Source: Paragonimus westermani
Taxonomy: Eukaryota > Platyhelminthes > Trematoda > Plagiorchiida > Troglotrematidae
Length of the DNA: 64,000 bases
NCBI GenBank assembly: GCA_008508345.1
Contig: QNGE01002379.1
Location: 52,721 to 116,720, forward strand
Direction of reading: 5' to 3'
The position numbers and the translations under genes were made by a program. The notes under the pieces were generated by a model. It was not told the DNA's origin. It saw only the letters and a program-made list of their open reading frames with translations, and ran no database searches. Positions 1 through 9,139 of the stretch are shown piece after piece. The first letter of the stretch is position 1, and each line of letters begins with the position of its first letter.

Positions 1-25
1 GGCTTCCAAGTCCATCTTGATGGTG

Positions 26-612
26 TTACTGAGCCCAGTGAGGACTAGGGGTAAAGCCTCCTGGCAGGTGGGGTTCGACTGAGCACAGAACTACTTTCAA
101 CTGACGATGAAAGCGTTCTACCATCCGGTTAGACTCTGGGTGATAGGCCATAGTGCGTATGTGTCTGCACCCAAGAGTATTCAAGAGATCTGTGAAAGAT
201 CCTTCAAAATAAGAACCACGATCCGTAGTCACGACTGCAGGACAACCAAACTGAGCTACCCAACGTCCCAAAAGGCGCGAATCACTGTTTCGGACGCGCA
301 ATCAGGGAGTGGGATTGTCTCTGGCTCTGCAGTAAAACGGTCGACACAAGTCAAGAGGAAAGTGAAGCCGTTAGAAGGTAGTAACGGTCCGAAAAGGTCG
401 ACGCGCACGTGATGAAGACGTGCGTCAGGTGTGGGAAAGACACCGATAAGGCTTTTGGTGTGTCTATGAACTTTGGAACGTTGACACTGCAGACAGCAAC
501 GGGCCCAATTACGGACGTCGTGGTTTACTTTAGGCCATACAAAACGTTCGATGATAAGCTTCACGGAAGCACGTATGCCGGGGTGCGATAGGTTATGCAG
601 TGCGTTGAACAC
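26..612 (-). pseudogene. integrase (zinc domain and catalytic core), broken
   Basis: The frame from 612 gives an H2C2 zinc domain (HNLSHPG...CCLQCQRSK) and the first catalytic aspartate in VRVDLFGP. The frame from 301 gives the second aspartate in VVTTDRGSYFEG and the glutamate in MVERFHRQLK. A frameshift near 256-301 separates them. In functional relatives the enzyme inserts the cDNA into the genome. The C-terminal part lies beyond the window start; the mirror copy at 15783-16829 has it. Confidence 0.85.
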
Positions 613-1160
613 CGCACGACGAAACGATAAGGCACTACAGGCCTAGGCACGCTTTGGGAAACATCACACAGGATGGTGCCCTTAGAGGAAGTCAAAGGAA
701 CGGGCTGTATTTTGAGGGAGCTACTTCGACGAAGATGCTCTGTCTCCGAGTCGCCTGCGTGAGCAGCGGCCATGGCGGCCAAATCTAGGGCAGTAGCCAT
801 AGAATTGCTTACTTGATGTACACGATAGAGAGAGAGAGCGTCAGCGACAGGATTGAGGACACCTGAGATATGGCGTACCTGTCGTAAACTGAGACATATA
901 ATCCAAGTACCTGATTTCTCTGGGAGAATACCTGTCTGACGATGATCAGTGTAGACCGTGAATTGTCGGTCTTCAACAGCGTGCTGAAAATGGCATATTG
1001 CGAGGTAAATTGCAAGCAACTCTCTTCCGAACGTGCTATAGCGACACTCGGTAGGCTGCAACCGTTTAGAAAATAATGCTAACGGTTGCCACTGACCTCT
1101 GACGAACTGCTGTAATACGGCACCAATGGTTGTATTGGAGGCGTCGGTTACCATCGACAA
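561..1160 (-). pseudogene. RNase H domain of gypsy element
   Basis: Begins MVTDASNTTIGAVLQQ, with the first catalytic aspartate in TDAS, continues FGRELLAIYLAICHFQHAVE with the catalytic glutamate, then FTVYTDHRQ with a third acidic residue. The end (ISGVLNPVADALS) matches the normal RNase H to integrase border. The middle is a little short, where about 20 residues around the HK.L segment are lost. It would remove RNA from the RNA-DNA hybrid. Confidence 0.85.
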
Positions 1161-1192
1161 CTCTGCACTAGAGTCAGGATGAGCAAGCAGGG

Positions 1193-2331
1193 CTATTTTG
1201 GAGATAGCCTCTTTAAGCTCTTCAAAGGCCTACGCGCTGAATCAGTGATTAAAGGTTTACGATCACCTCCGCGGAGGAGGTCGGTCATCGGCTGCATTAT
1301 ATGTGCGCAACGAGGAATAATTCGACGATAGTAGTTTACCAGGCCACAGAATCTTCGGAGTTGCTTAAAGGAAGAAGGTTCAGGGTAATCCTGGATGGCT
1401 TGAACTTTAGCAGGAAGGGCGGCAATCCCCTGGACCGAAATCTCATGACCTAGAAACTCAATAACCGTTTTGCCTAGTTCGCACTTTGTTGGGTTGACTG
1501 TAACGCCGTAGTTGGCCAACCGTTCAAATAAACCACGTAGGTGCGAAAGGTGCTTCTCTTCAGGAGAGCTACCAGGATATCGTCGAGGTAGGGATAAACG
1601 AAGTTCAGACCGCGGGTGACTTCGTGCATAAAAAGTTGAAACGTCTGGGCGGCGTTGGTCGATCCAAATGGCATTCGCAGGAACTCGAAAAGACCAGATG
1701 GAGTAATCATAGCGGTCTTTGGTATATCTTTGGCCGCCACCGGCATTTGGTGATAGGTGCGGACTAAATCGATTCTGCGGAAGATGTTTTTGCCCGCGAG
1801 ACAGGTTGTAAGATTTTGCGTGTGCGGAATAGGATACCTATCAGTGACTGTAACTCTATTGAGACCACGGTAGTCACCGCAACGACGCCAGTCTCCTGAT
1901 TTTTTGGGAACCAAATGAACTGGTGAGGCTCAAGAACTATCGGAAGCGCGAATGACCCCGAGCTCGAGCATGTGTTCGAACTCTATCCCAGCGAGTTTGA
2001 GCTTCTCAGGAGTCAACCTGCGGGGTCTAGCCAATACGGGCGGGCCTTCGGTTCTAATGTGATGTGTGACATTGGAGATCACAGCGGGCACTGCGTTTGA
2101 TATCCGGATCAATTGTAAGAACTGTTGAAAAAGTTCCGCAAAAGACTGTGAGGCAGCCGGCGTTGCGTAGAGGGACTGATGGCTGCGGCAGTCGTGCGAT
2201 TGCCGTCGATGCTTAATCGTGTAACGGCATCTATTAGCTTCCAGCGGCGCGTATCGACTAAACGTTCGAAATGCCGGGAGAAATCGATGCCGACTATGGC
2301 AAACAGAACGGCAGCAACAAGGAAAATTCAA
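1193..2331 (-). pseudogene. reverse transcriptase of gypsy element, frameshifted
   Basis: Three overlapping frames make up the Ty3-type RT. The first (2331-1930) ends with HHIRTEGPPVLARPRRLTPEK, the usual RT entry, here followed by a stop. The second (1914-1474) has the fingers and palm with [25 protein letters not shown] and the catalytic YLDD box. The third (1519-1193) holds the thumb with [16 protein letters not shown] and QLRRFCGLVNYYRR. The YLDD aspartates are present, but the frame breaks make the enzyme inactive as one protein. It copies element RNA into DNA in functional relatives. Confidence 0.9.
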
Positions 2332-2362
2332 CGGAAGTTTCGTCGGAGACCCAAATCTAACG

Positions 2363-2602
2363 TCAGCGAACGCTGACCAAAAGACTGGATGAGGAGCGCC
2401 TGACTGTGTCGCTTGGGAGGGGGGTCTGTGGGATTACGCTAACCAGCGCTCCTGTGTCCACCAGGAATGCGGCCCCTGTGGAGAGGTCCAAAACGAACAT
2501 AAGGCGACTGGGGGTGGATGTGCCGGCGACGTCAGTCGCCATTACGCGTCGGCGATCCGGTTTCCCTGAAGCAGGGAAGGGAAAGAGCAAGGCGTTGTAC
2601 AT
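2363..2602 (-). pseudogene. retropepsin-like aspartic protease fragment
   Basis: This frame contains AAFLVDTGALVSVIP, the D-T-G-A active-site motif of retroviral-type aspartic proteases, preceded by a short beta-strand-like stretch. The enzyme would cut Gag-Pol into mature proteins as a homodimer. Only about 80 residues are open before the frame changes, and the second conserved region continues in another frame downstream. It matches 13793-14032 on the other strand. Confidence 0.8.
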
Positions 2603-3202
2603 TTGATAGTCTCAGCACCGTGCCGTTCATGATACTAGCAGAAGCCTTTACGGGACTGTGAATTACGTCGACGTGGCGACCTGCTGGTACGACGAAGTCA
2701 TTGGGACCCATTTCGGAAATGGCCAACTGTCACCTTATCTAAGTCCCTGTGCAAGGCGGCTATTTCTGCCAATAATGCCCTGACCTCCTGTAAGGTCGGT
2801 TGAATGTGAGCCTACAAGCTGTTCCGCGGCTGATGTGGTACGGATGGCAGGAACTCCGAAACCATTGAAATTCTGCAGGAATAGCTGAAAACGCTCGATC
2901 AATTGATCGGCGATCTTCTCAGACGGGGTTACCCGATTGATTACGGCCTCCTTAAGAGCGTCGTAACGATGTTCCGTAGGCTCAATAGGGTGGGCGTCTC
3001 GCAGTTGCATTGTGACTTCCTTCGGGAGCCTAGACACTAACTGGCTGAACTTCGCCTGATCAGACAAAATTCGGTCGTTGACGAACTCGACCTCAAGATA
3101 GACAAACCACAGTAACGGGTCCATCTCCAGAAATTGGGGAACCGTTAAGGTGACTGTGCCGACAGCATGCGAATCCAGGGGCTTGGTGTCCTCGCTAGAC
3201 AT
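2582..3202 (-). pseudogene. gag-like protein of gypsy element, broken
   Basis: An ATG at 3202 opens a 155-codon frame starting MSSEDTKPLDSH with a conserved Gag core (PLLWFVYLEVEF, then LPKEVTMQLRD). After a frame break the reading continues in another frame to a C-terminal knuckle of the type YHERHGAETIKCTTPC (2582-2641). A TAG stop sits where the knuckle tryptophan is expected. Gag would package the element RNA in cytoplasmic particles. The frame is identical in layout to the copy at 13193. As it stands it would make only a truncated Gag lacking the RNA-binding end. Confidence 0.75.
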
Positions 3203-3476
3203 GGTAACGTCCGATAGTTTGTAATGCGTAAAAGAAGGAGTATAAAACGTGCCACTGAATGAGAAGATTCAACCAGACCTAGTATTTCACCAATATGGCA
3301 ACGTAATCGGTAAAAAAATTAACGCAATACCGTCAAAAATATAATAATAATTTACAACAAGGAACTCACTCACCAAATGCGGTGAAACGAAACTACGAGG
3401 ACAGAGTAGGCTGGATCACCGTATGGAAATAGCGAGCGAAATTTCCGCGGTAATACTTTCGTTGGTTTCACTGGTT

Positions 3477-3768
3477 TGTGGTTGAATCTCCCACAAAGTT
3501 TCACCCCAGACACAGTGAGTCACCCAAATGGCAATAATTCGGAAGAAAACAAACAGCACAATACTATGTATATTGCCACGACCGAGAAAAAAGCACGTGT
3601 ACAGCCAACAGACTTCCTGCGTGTAGCACGTGGAACGGAAAAGTGGGGAAATTCCAATGAGCGGAAATAGGGCATACCATTAGGCTAAACAAACATGCCC
3701 CTTTCGGAAGTGTCAAATGTCAGAAAATGATACCAACAAAAGCTAAGCCATTCTAAAAGGTCGCTACA
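3477..3768 (-). repeat. 5' LTR of gypsy element (292 bp)
   Basis: On the minus strand it begins TGTAGCGACC at 3768 and ends ACCACA at 3477, giving the TG...CA ends of an LTR. It aligns without gaps to the LTRs at 12627-12918 and 17453-17744. Against 12627-12918 there are 7 differences, all in the outer half (about 3645-3768). The inner half is identical. Confidence 0.9.
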
Positions 3769-4290
3769 GCTGGCAGTGATCCCAGAGTTAGCGTAAAAGG
3801 CTCACCTGCTCACGTGGTAGGGCAATGGGTATGTTTCTGCTGCCACCTGGGCACTTATTTCTTACATTCTTTATGTCGTTGTATGGTGCTTCGCATGAGT
3901 GACTTTTTGAAGGATGCACACTCCTGTTTCTCGGTGTGTCCTGCTCAATTCTGTTTGAGTGTCATTTCGAATTATTATATTTTGCGAGCCCTAGTCGCCT
4001 GATTTTGTAGTCATGAGTCCGAAAGGAGGTTGCGGTGCACTAGCGTTAGCACTGATTACGTTTGCTGATCGATAAGATTGCCATACCAGTCGACAGTGGT
4101 TTCAATCACATATCAGTCCGTATCGGTTCTTCCTGACAACAATGAACTGGGGCTTTGTCTTGTAGTACTGGAATCTCTGAAGCTCACAAGCACATGGAAC
4201 TGGACATCACTATCACTCTCTACATGTATTGTGAATATGAAGACTGAACTGAATAAGAAACTAGTGCCACGGATGCTTAACCTCAATTGG
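3769..4290. other. No gene recognised
   Basis: Between the LTR edge and the LINE fragment I see only short open frames with no recognisable motif. It may hold decayed 5' sequence of the following LINE. Confidence 0.5.
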
Positions 4291-4299
4291 GCTGTATAG

Positions 4300-5270
4300 A
4301 TAATTGAATGTTGCGTATGTTGATTTTGCTAAGACACCCCATCGAGTATAATACATCGTGTTATTTGATGGGTTACGCATCCTTGACGTTCATGTCAGTC
4401 GGCTTCGATGGGTGCACTCCTGTCTAACCTATCGTCGTTACCACTTCCGGGTCAACTGCTGCTTTTCTAGCTTTCAATTGTCTACAGTGTCCTCCAGGGC
4501 CCCATTTTTGAAACTCTTCGTTCTCTTCCATATAAACAATATAACTTCCCCACCTTCTTCCCTCCATGTCGCTATCCACGGATGTTGCCAAACTTTGGTG
4601 TAACGCAGGAACTCCTGAAGATTCTTCCATTCTGCGAAGCGATTTAAACACTACTCGCTTGGTGCCAGACTAACCTTATTGATTTCAACGTCGAGTTATG
4701 CGAGACAGTGCACATTCAGCACACTTCTGGCAATACTTATTACTTCAATCGTATTGCTCTTCGTTATTGTCCACTGAGGAAAACTTAATAACATTGGTTT
4801 CCAATACTCCCTCTAGCTCATCGAGCCGAAGCTAATGCTGAGAAGGCCAGCAGAACTTTAGCACTTCTCAAGCTGCTTTTTGTCAAGCTCCACCCCGCTT
4901 GTTTTAAATTTCTCTACAGCATTTTCGTTCGACCTCATCTTGAAAATGGTCCTGCCATCTGGCCTCCGTATCTGCAGAAGGATAAGCCCCACTTGAGACT
5001 GTCCAACGGAGGAATACGGAGGTCGTTATAGGAGAGTAAATGAAGTCCTATGAAATTAGTATTTACTCGTCCCATTTAGGAAGGATTCGCTGCCTATTTC
5101 CCCAATCCTTTAGTCCCCCAATCAAGCTTGTGGAGCTCCACTTAGCACCTCTGCGAGTTTTGCCTCGAGAGTTCATGTTCTCAGACTGAAGCTTCAACGT
5201 CTTCGATTGGAATGTCGTAGCTTTTTCTCATTACGTGTATGTGAAGTTTGGAACTATGTTTAATAGTACT
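4300..5270 (+). pseudogene. LINE reverse transcriptase fragment (CR1/Jockey-like), decayed
   Basis: Reading across frames gives the ordered RT landmarks of a non-LTR element: VAYVDFAKTPHRV (palm motif A, about 4310), LRWVHSCLTYRRYHFRVN (about 4410), a decayed G-V-P-Q-G block (YSVLQGPIFETL, about 4487), an INNI segment and then the decayed YADD region (about 4570, DVAKLWCN remains). After that come the thumb (IFVRPHLENGPAIWPPYLQK, about 4920-4980) and the end (RLECRSFFSLRVCEVWN, about 5205-5250). At least two frameshifts and several stops are present. The endonuclease is not visible. Confidence 0.75.
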
Positions 5271-6168
5271 GTCCCTGTAGATCCCCTGTGTGTTTCCCAA
5301 TTCCGTCTGGGTTGATTTTTCCCTTCTTAGTTCGATTTCAGGCTTATCACCCCCGGCTTCTTAAAATAGGGAACACTCAAAAGCCCTACTTCCGTCACCA
5401 ACCCATTGAACTGCATGCGAAAAAAACAATCGGACGATATACATCATGCGAAATTAATAGCCTCGGTCCTGATGATTACGGCTGGGGCCAGCCATCCTTG
5501 GCCTAGTCTGGTTCATTCCCTACTAGCTCATATCCGATCAACCTTTTATCGGAACGATAATTTCAAGAAGCCGCATGTGGAGGAGAGCTAATGCTCACAA
5601 TTCTTAGCGAGCTTCCTTTCGAATGTCCTGTCTTAAGGGTGTCGAAACAATCGTTAGGAAACGATTTGACGTTCATTGTGTGCAGTGTAAAATACAGAAT
5701 CACGCTGCATGATTGTGCTGCACGCGTCACGCCAGTGTCGGTCGAAACCATGCGATGCAAGGATAAATGACGTACCAAACTGAAGTAGCTGACGATAAAG
5801 AACATTTAAAGAAACACAGCGGATAAGCGCACTCACATTACTGTTGCCTTCGCGATGTTTTTCGTGTTTGTTTTATTATACTGTTTTCCTTATGTTACTA
5901 CCGTTTCAATATACGCCTCGGCGAACACACCTTGTGCCCGGATCGAGTAGTGATCGACATTTAGAACGTCAGAAGTTCCAGATTTGGCTTACTCTAGCTG
6001 TTAATGGGAACCTCTGCAGCCAAATACTGGGAAGGTGAAGAACTCCATTAAGATGTCGTTTTGGATGAGTCATAGTAAGCAGATTTAAGGTGGTCGATTG
6101 ATATGGTTGTGCGTTTGCCTCGACGATCGATGATATGCATTCAGTCCTTTCTTTGAACCACCTTAAAG
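5271..6168. other. No gene recognised
   Basis: Open frames of 60-80 codons on both strands (for example 5288-5506 + and 5563-5805 -) show no motif I recognise. It is probably old repeat or intergenic DNA. Confidence 0.5.
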
Positions 6169-6173
6169 GTCGC
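6169..6173. repeat. 5-bp target-site duplication (left)
   Basis: GTCGC directly precedes the left LTR; the same five bases follow the right LTR at 9047-9051. A 5-bp duplication is the normal footprint of Ty3/gypsy integrase and shows the element inserted here as a unit. Confidence 0.9.
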
Positions 6174-6341
6174 TGTTGGGAAAAGCACTTTTTCCCAAAA
6201 AAACCTGCTATATTTCCCAAGGGAAATAGATGCTTCGATTTTGAGAACTAGAATGCCCGCCATCGTTCTGGAAGATTCGAGTTCGCGCGCTTGCTTCTGA
6301 TTTGCCCGTTCAGTGTCCTAGAATCAAGGCCACCGAAAACC

Positions 6342-6349
6342 TATAAATA
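6342..6349 (+). promoter_or_regulatory. Probable TATA box of the LTR promoter
   Basis: TATAAATA lies 168 bp into the LTR and is conserved in the right LTR (8807-8814) and in the diverged solo LTR (CCTATAAATACAG near 33987). Conservation in an otherwise diverged LTR supports function as the Pol II core promoter. Confidence 0.7.
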
Positions 6350-6391
6350 CAGCCGTTTTGAGCCACTGTTTTGCCTTCGGGCTAAGCAGCA

Positions 6392-6397
6392 AATAAA
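6392..6397 (+). promoter_or_regulatory. Probable polyadenylation signal of the LTR
   Basis: AATAAA in the context GCAGCAAATAAAGCTCG lies about 45 bp after the TATA box. It is repeated in the right LTR (8857-8862), where it would end the element transcript, and is conserved in the solo LTR. Confidence 0.6.
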
Positions 6398-6582
6398 GCT
6401 CGTTTGAAGGCCGACTTTTTCCTTTCTTGTTGGGGGGTTCTAAGTTGCGAGAGTTGGTTCCGACTACTTGCGTTCCGATTATTCGTATCGTTTGCGATAT
6501 CGTTGCGTTTCATTCGTGATCGTGATACTGCTCGCGGTCTTCCTGTCCGTTCTTGCCTTCCTCTCTCAGGGGGTCGTAACAG

Positions 6583-6600
6583 TTGGCGACGGTGTCATTT
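6583..6600 (+). other. Probable primer-binding site
   Basis: The sequence after the left LTR starts TTGGCGACGG one base past its end, the usual position and TGG start of a tRNA primer-binding site. I cannot name the tRNA without a search. Confidence 0.5.
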
Positions 6601-6607
6601 CTGATCA

Positions 6608-8623
6608 ATGGCGTTGGACGTTGATGACGTTAAGCTGCTGTTGCAGCAACAGATGAAGCTTATGGAGATGCTTGCCCAACGGTTGTCCAATACAAGTATG
6701 GGCCAACCCGCACAATCTGGTGGTGCGCAATCTGTGGACAGTTTGGCCATGGGTATCTCCGAATTCGTCTACGACCCGCATGCGAACGTGACATTCGATT
6801 CTTGGTTCCGTCGGTACGATGACCTGTTTCGTATCGAATTTGCCAACCAGGACGATTCGTGGAAGGTCCGGCTTCTTCTCCGCAAACTTGGCCCTGCGGA
6901 GCACGAACGGTACGCCAATTTCATTTTGCCCAAGAGCCCATGCGATATCAATTTCAATGAGACGGTCAGTATTCTGTCGCAGATATTCGGTGACCAGTCA
7001 TCTCTATTCAACTTGCGGTACCACTGCCTCAAGCTGACCAAACGGGACTCGGATGATCTTGTCACCTATGCTGGCATCGTAAATCGCGAATGCGAGAAGT
7101 TCAAGCTATCCTCCCTCACGGAGGATCAATTCAAATGCCTCATCTTTGTCTGCGGCCTACAGTCCCCCAATGATGCTGACCTCCGTACACGCCTGCTCAA
7201 TCGGATCCAACAAGACGAGTCAGTTACCCTTCAGGATCTCACCACTGAAGGTCATCGACTGCTGAACCTGAAACACGACTCTGCCTTGGTCCAGAATCCT
7301 GCTCAGTCCACAACCTCTGTCAACACAGTTTCATATCCAAGGCAAAAGCAACAACTTTCCCACACGAGCCGCCCAAGGAACCCTCCCTCCAAGAAGTCGC
7401 CGCCCTCTCCATGCTGGCACTGCGGCGCATGGCACTACACGCGTTACTGCCCCTTCAAGCAACACCGCTGTCAGCGTTGCAAAAAGGTGGGCCACAAAGA
7501 CGGGTATTGTCAATCACGTACTCCGGGCAGTCAACGCACAACTAAGAAGCGGCCACGCCCACCTCACTCCAAACCAAGTACGAGGTCCAACAGCTTACTT
7601 ACCTCTTTCAAAGTCGATGTCGTTTCACGCAGGAAGTTTGTGTCCGTACTGATCAACGGACACCCAGCTCGTCTGCAGCTCGACACTGCATCCGATATTA
7701 CAATCATTTCCAATCGCCTGTGGAAAGCAATTGGCCGCCCGCCAGTCCAGCTGACATCCCTTTCCGCCACCAGTGCCTGTGGTGGTACAGTGCAATTAAC
7801 CGGGCAATTGCATTGTCGTGTCAGTTTCAAGAACAAGACCATTGATGGAGTTTGTTACCTCTCCGATGCAAATCTCAATCTACTTGGTCTCGACTGGCTT
7901 GAACAACTCGGCCTGACAGAATTATCAATCACACATATTTGCAATCGACTGCAGTCCTCTACAGCGAAGCCACCGTACCACCCACAATCGAACGGTCAAG
8001 CCGAGCGCTTCGCCGACACATTCAAGAGAGCTCGTATGAAATCCCGCGGGGAGGGACCGACCAAAGAAGTGCTGCAAAGGTCCTTGCTCACTTACAGAAC
8101 CGTCCCGAATCCGGCGATTCCCGGTGGACTTTCACCCGCCGAAGCTCTCATGGGCCGCAAGCTGAGGACCACATTCGACGCCATGCTGCCAGTAGAAAAA
8201 CCTCCCGAAGATAAGAAGCTGCTACCCCGACGTAGATTTGCCGTCGGTGATCTAGTTTACGCAAGAGATTATCGGCCAGGTCACTCCCACTGGATAGCAG
8301 CGACGGTCAAGCATCAGAGCGGCTCGGTCCTCTACGACGTCAACGTCGGTGGCGACATATGGGTGCGCCACGCTAACCAACTTCGCCCACGCTATTCCGC
8401 AAACGCTGGGCGAGCAGAGAACCAAATGCCACTGGACTTACTTCTCGACACTTTCGAGATCAAGCGCCCAACACAGCAAAATCCCGCGACCGTTACCCCA
8501 GCGACCTCAACGCCGAGACCGAACAGGGAGCTGATTGCCTTGCAACCAAGACGATGGACTGACCGAAAACGCAAGCCCACTTTTCCAATGCAGCTCGACC
8601 CACGAAAACTGCGGTACCAATAA
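6608..8623 (+). CDS. Gag-protease-integrase(C-terminal) fusion protein, 671 aa, RT deleted
   Basis: The ATG at 6608 is the first after the left LTR and the frame is open to TAA at 8621. Residues 1-260 are Gag (FDSWFRRYDDLFRIEF, then LRKLGPAEHERYANFILP). Residues 269-301 form two CCHC/CCHH-like knuckles (CWHCGAWHYTRYC and CQRCKKVGHKDGYC). LDTASD at about 358-363 carries the aspartic protease catalytic D359 with S in place of the usual G. The protease ends near LLGLDWLEQLGL (about 425-437). After about 15 residues the frame enters integrase at YHPQSNGQAERF (457-468), which holds only the third catalytic residue (E466), followed by the integrase end with FAVGDLVYARDYRPG and a Y-D-V-N-V / R-H-A-N-Q-L-R tail. 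The first two integrase aspartates, RT (YxDD) and RNase H are absent. Gag and protease could still work; integration would need a helper element. Confidence 0.92.
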   Translation: MALDVDDVKLLLQQQMKLMEMLAQRLSNTSMGQPAQSGGAQSVDSLAMGISEFVYDPHANVTFDSWFRRYDDLFRIEFANQDDSWKVRLLLRKLGPAEHERYANFILPKSPCDINFNETVSILSQIFGDQSSLFNLRYHCLKLTKRDSDDLVTYAGIVNRECEKFKLSSLTEDQFKCLIFVCGLQSPNDADLRTRLLNRIQQDESVTLQDLTTEGHRLLNLKHDSALVQNPAQSTTSVNTVSYPRQKQQLSHTSRPRNPPSKKSPPSPCWHCGAWHYTRYCPFKQHRCQRCKKVGHKDGYCQSRTPGSQRTTKKRPRPPHSKPSTRSNSLLTSFKVDVVSRRKFVSVLINGHPARLQLDTASDITIISNRLWKAIGRPPVQLTSLSATSACGGTVQLTGQLHCRVSFKNKTIDGVCYLSDANLNLLGLDWLEQLGLTELSITHICNRLQSSTAKPPYHPQSNGQAERFADTFKRARMKSRGEGPTKEVLQRSLLTYRTVPNPAIPGGLSPAEALMGRKLRTTFDAMLPVEKPPEDKKLLPRRRFAVGDLVYARDYRPGHSHWIAATVKHQSGSVLYDVNVGGDIWVRHANQLRPRYSANAGRAENQMPLDLLLDTFEIKRPTQQNPATVTPATSTPRPNRELIALQPRRWTDRKRKPTFPMQLDPRKLRYQ

Positions 8624-8638
8624 GTCTCAACAGGTAGG

Positions 8639-9046
8639 TGTTGGGAAAAGCACTTTTTCCCAAAAAAACCTGCTATATTTCCCAAGGGAAATAGATGCTT
8701 CGATTTTGAGAACTAGAATGCCCGCCATCGTTCTGGAAGATTCGAGTTCGCGCGCTTGCTTCTGATTTGCCCGTTCAGTGTCCTAGAATCAAGGCCACCG
8801 AAAACCTATAAATACAGCCGTTTTGAGCCACTGTTTTGCCTTCGGGCTAAGCAGCAAATAAAGCTCGTTTGAAGGCCGACTTTTTCCTTTCTTGTTGGGG
8901 GGTTCTAAGTTGCGAGAGTTGGTTCCGACTACTTGCGTTCCGATTATTCGTATCGTTTGCGATATCGTTGCGTTTCATTCGTGATCGAGGTACTGCTCGC
9001 GGCCTTCCTGCCCGTTCTTGCCTTCCTCTCTCAGGGGGTCGTAACA
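8639..9046 (+). repeat. 3' LTR (408 bp)
   Basis: Begins TGTTGGGAAAAGCAC right after a purine-rich tract (AACAGGTAGG, about 8628-8638, probable plus-strand primer) and ends GGGTCGTAACA. It has 4 differences from the left LTR and is followed by the TSD GTCGC at 9047-9051. Confidence 0.93.
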
Positions 9047-9139
9047 GTCGCTTCACAAAGATGTTCGAGGAGAGGTCGCGGACCATCCGCGCGTGCGAAA
9101 GTGTGTATATCGGTGAACAATTTGTTCAGTTTGAATCAA

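Larger units (their letters stand above)
1..3768 (-). mobile_element. Ty3/gypsy LTR retrotransposon, 5' part, cut by window edge
   Basis: Read on the minus strand it has a 5' LTR (3768-3477), a leader, then gag, protease, reverse transcriptase, RNase H and integrase pieces in Ty3/gypsy order, running off the window start. It is the mirror of 12627-16394: coordinates sum to 16395 from base 1 to 3768 with no indel. The few differences I found inside (for example near 737, 2787 and 2838) put identity near 99.9%. Similarity stops exactly at the LTR edge. Both copies have the same frameshifts and stops, so neither can make a full Pol protein. The 3' LTR lies outside the window. Confidence 0.9.
6174..6581 (+). 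repeat. 5' LTR (408 bp)
   Basis: Starts TGTTGGGAAAAGCAC and ends GGGTCGTAACA. It contains a TATA box and polyadenylation signal in the expected order. It differs from the right LTR only in the last about 60 bases (for example gtgatcgtgata against gtgatcgaggta). The same family occurs as a solo LTR at 33823-34226. Confidence 0.93.
6174..9046 (+). mobile_element. Non-autonomous Ty3/gypsy element with intact gag-pro-integrase-end ORF
   Basis: Two 408-bp LTRs flank a 2057-bp interior with one open frame (6608-8623). The LTRs differ at only 4 positions near their right ends, so the insertion is young. TSD GTCGC is intact. The interior lacks reverse transcriptase, RNase H and most of integrase, with the reading frame kept across the deletion, so it must borrow these enzymes from a relative. 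Degenerate relatives in this window are the gag-pol at 47580-52440 and the solo LTR at 33823-34226. Confidence 0.93.
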
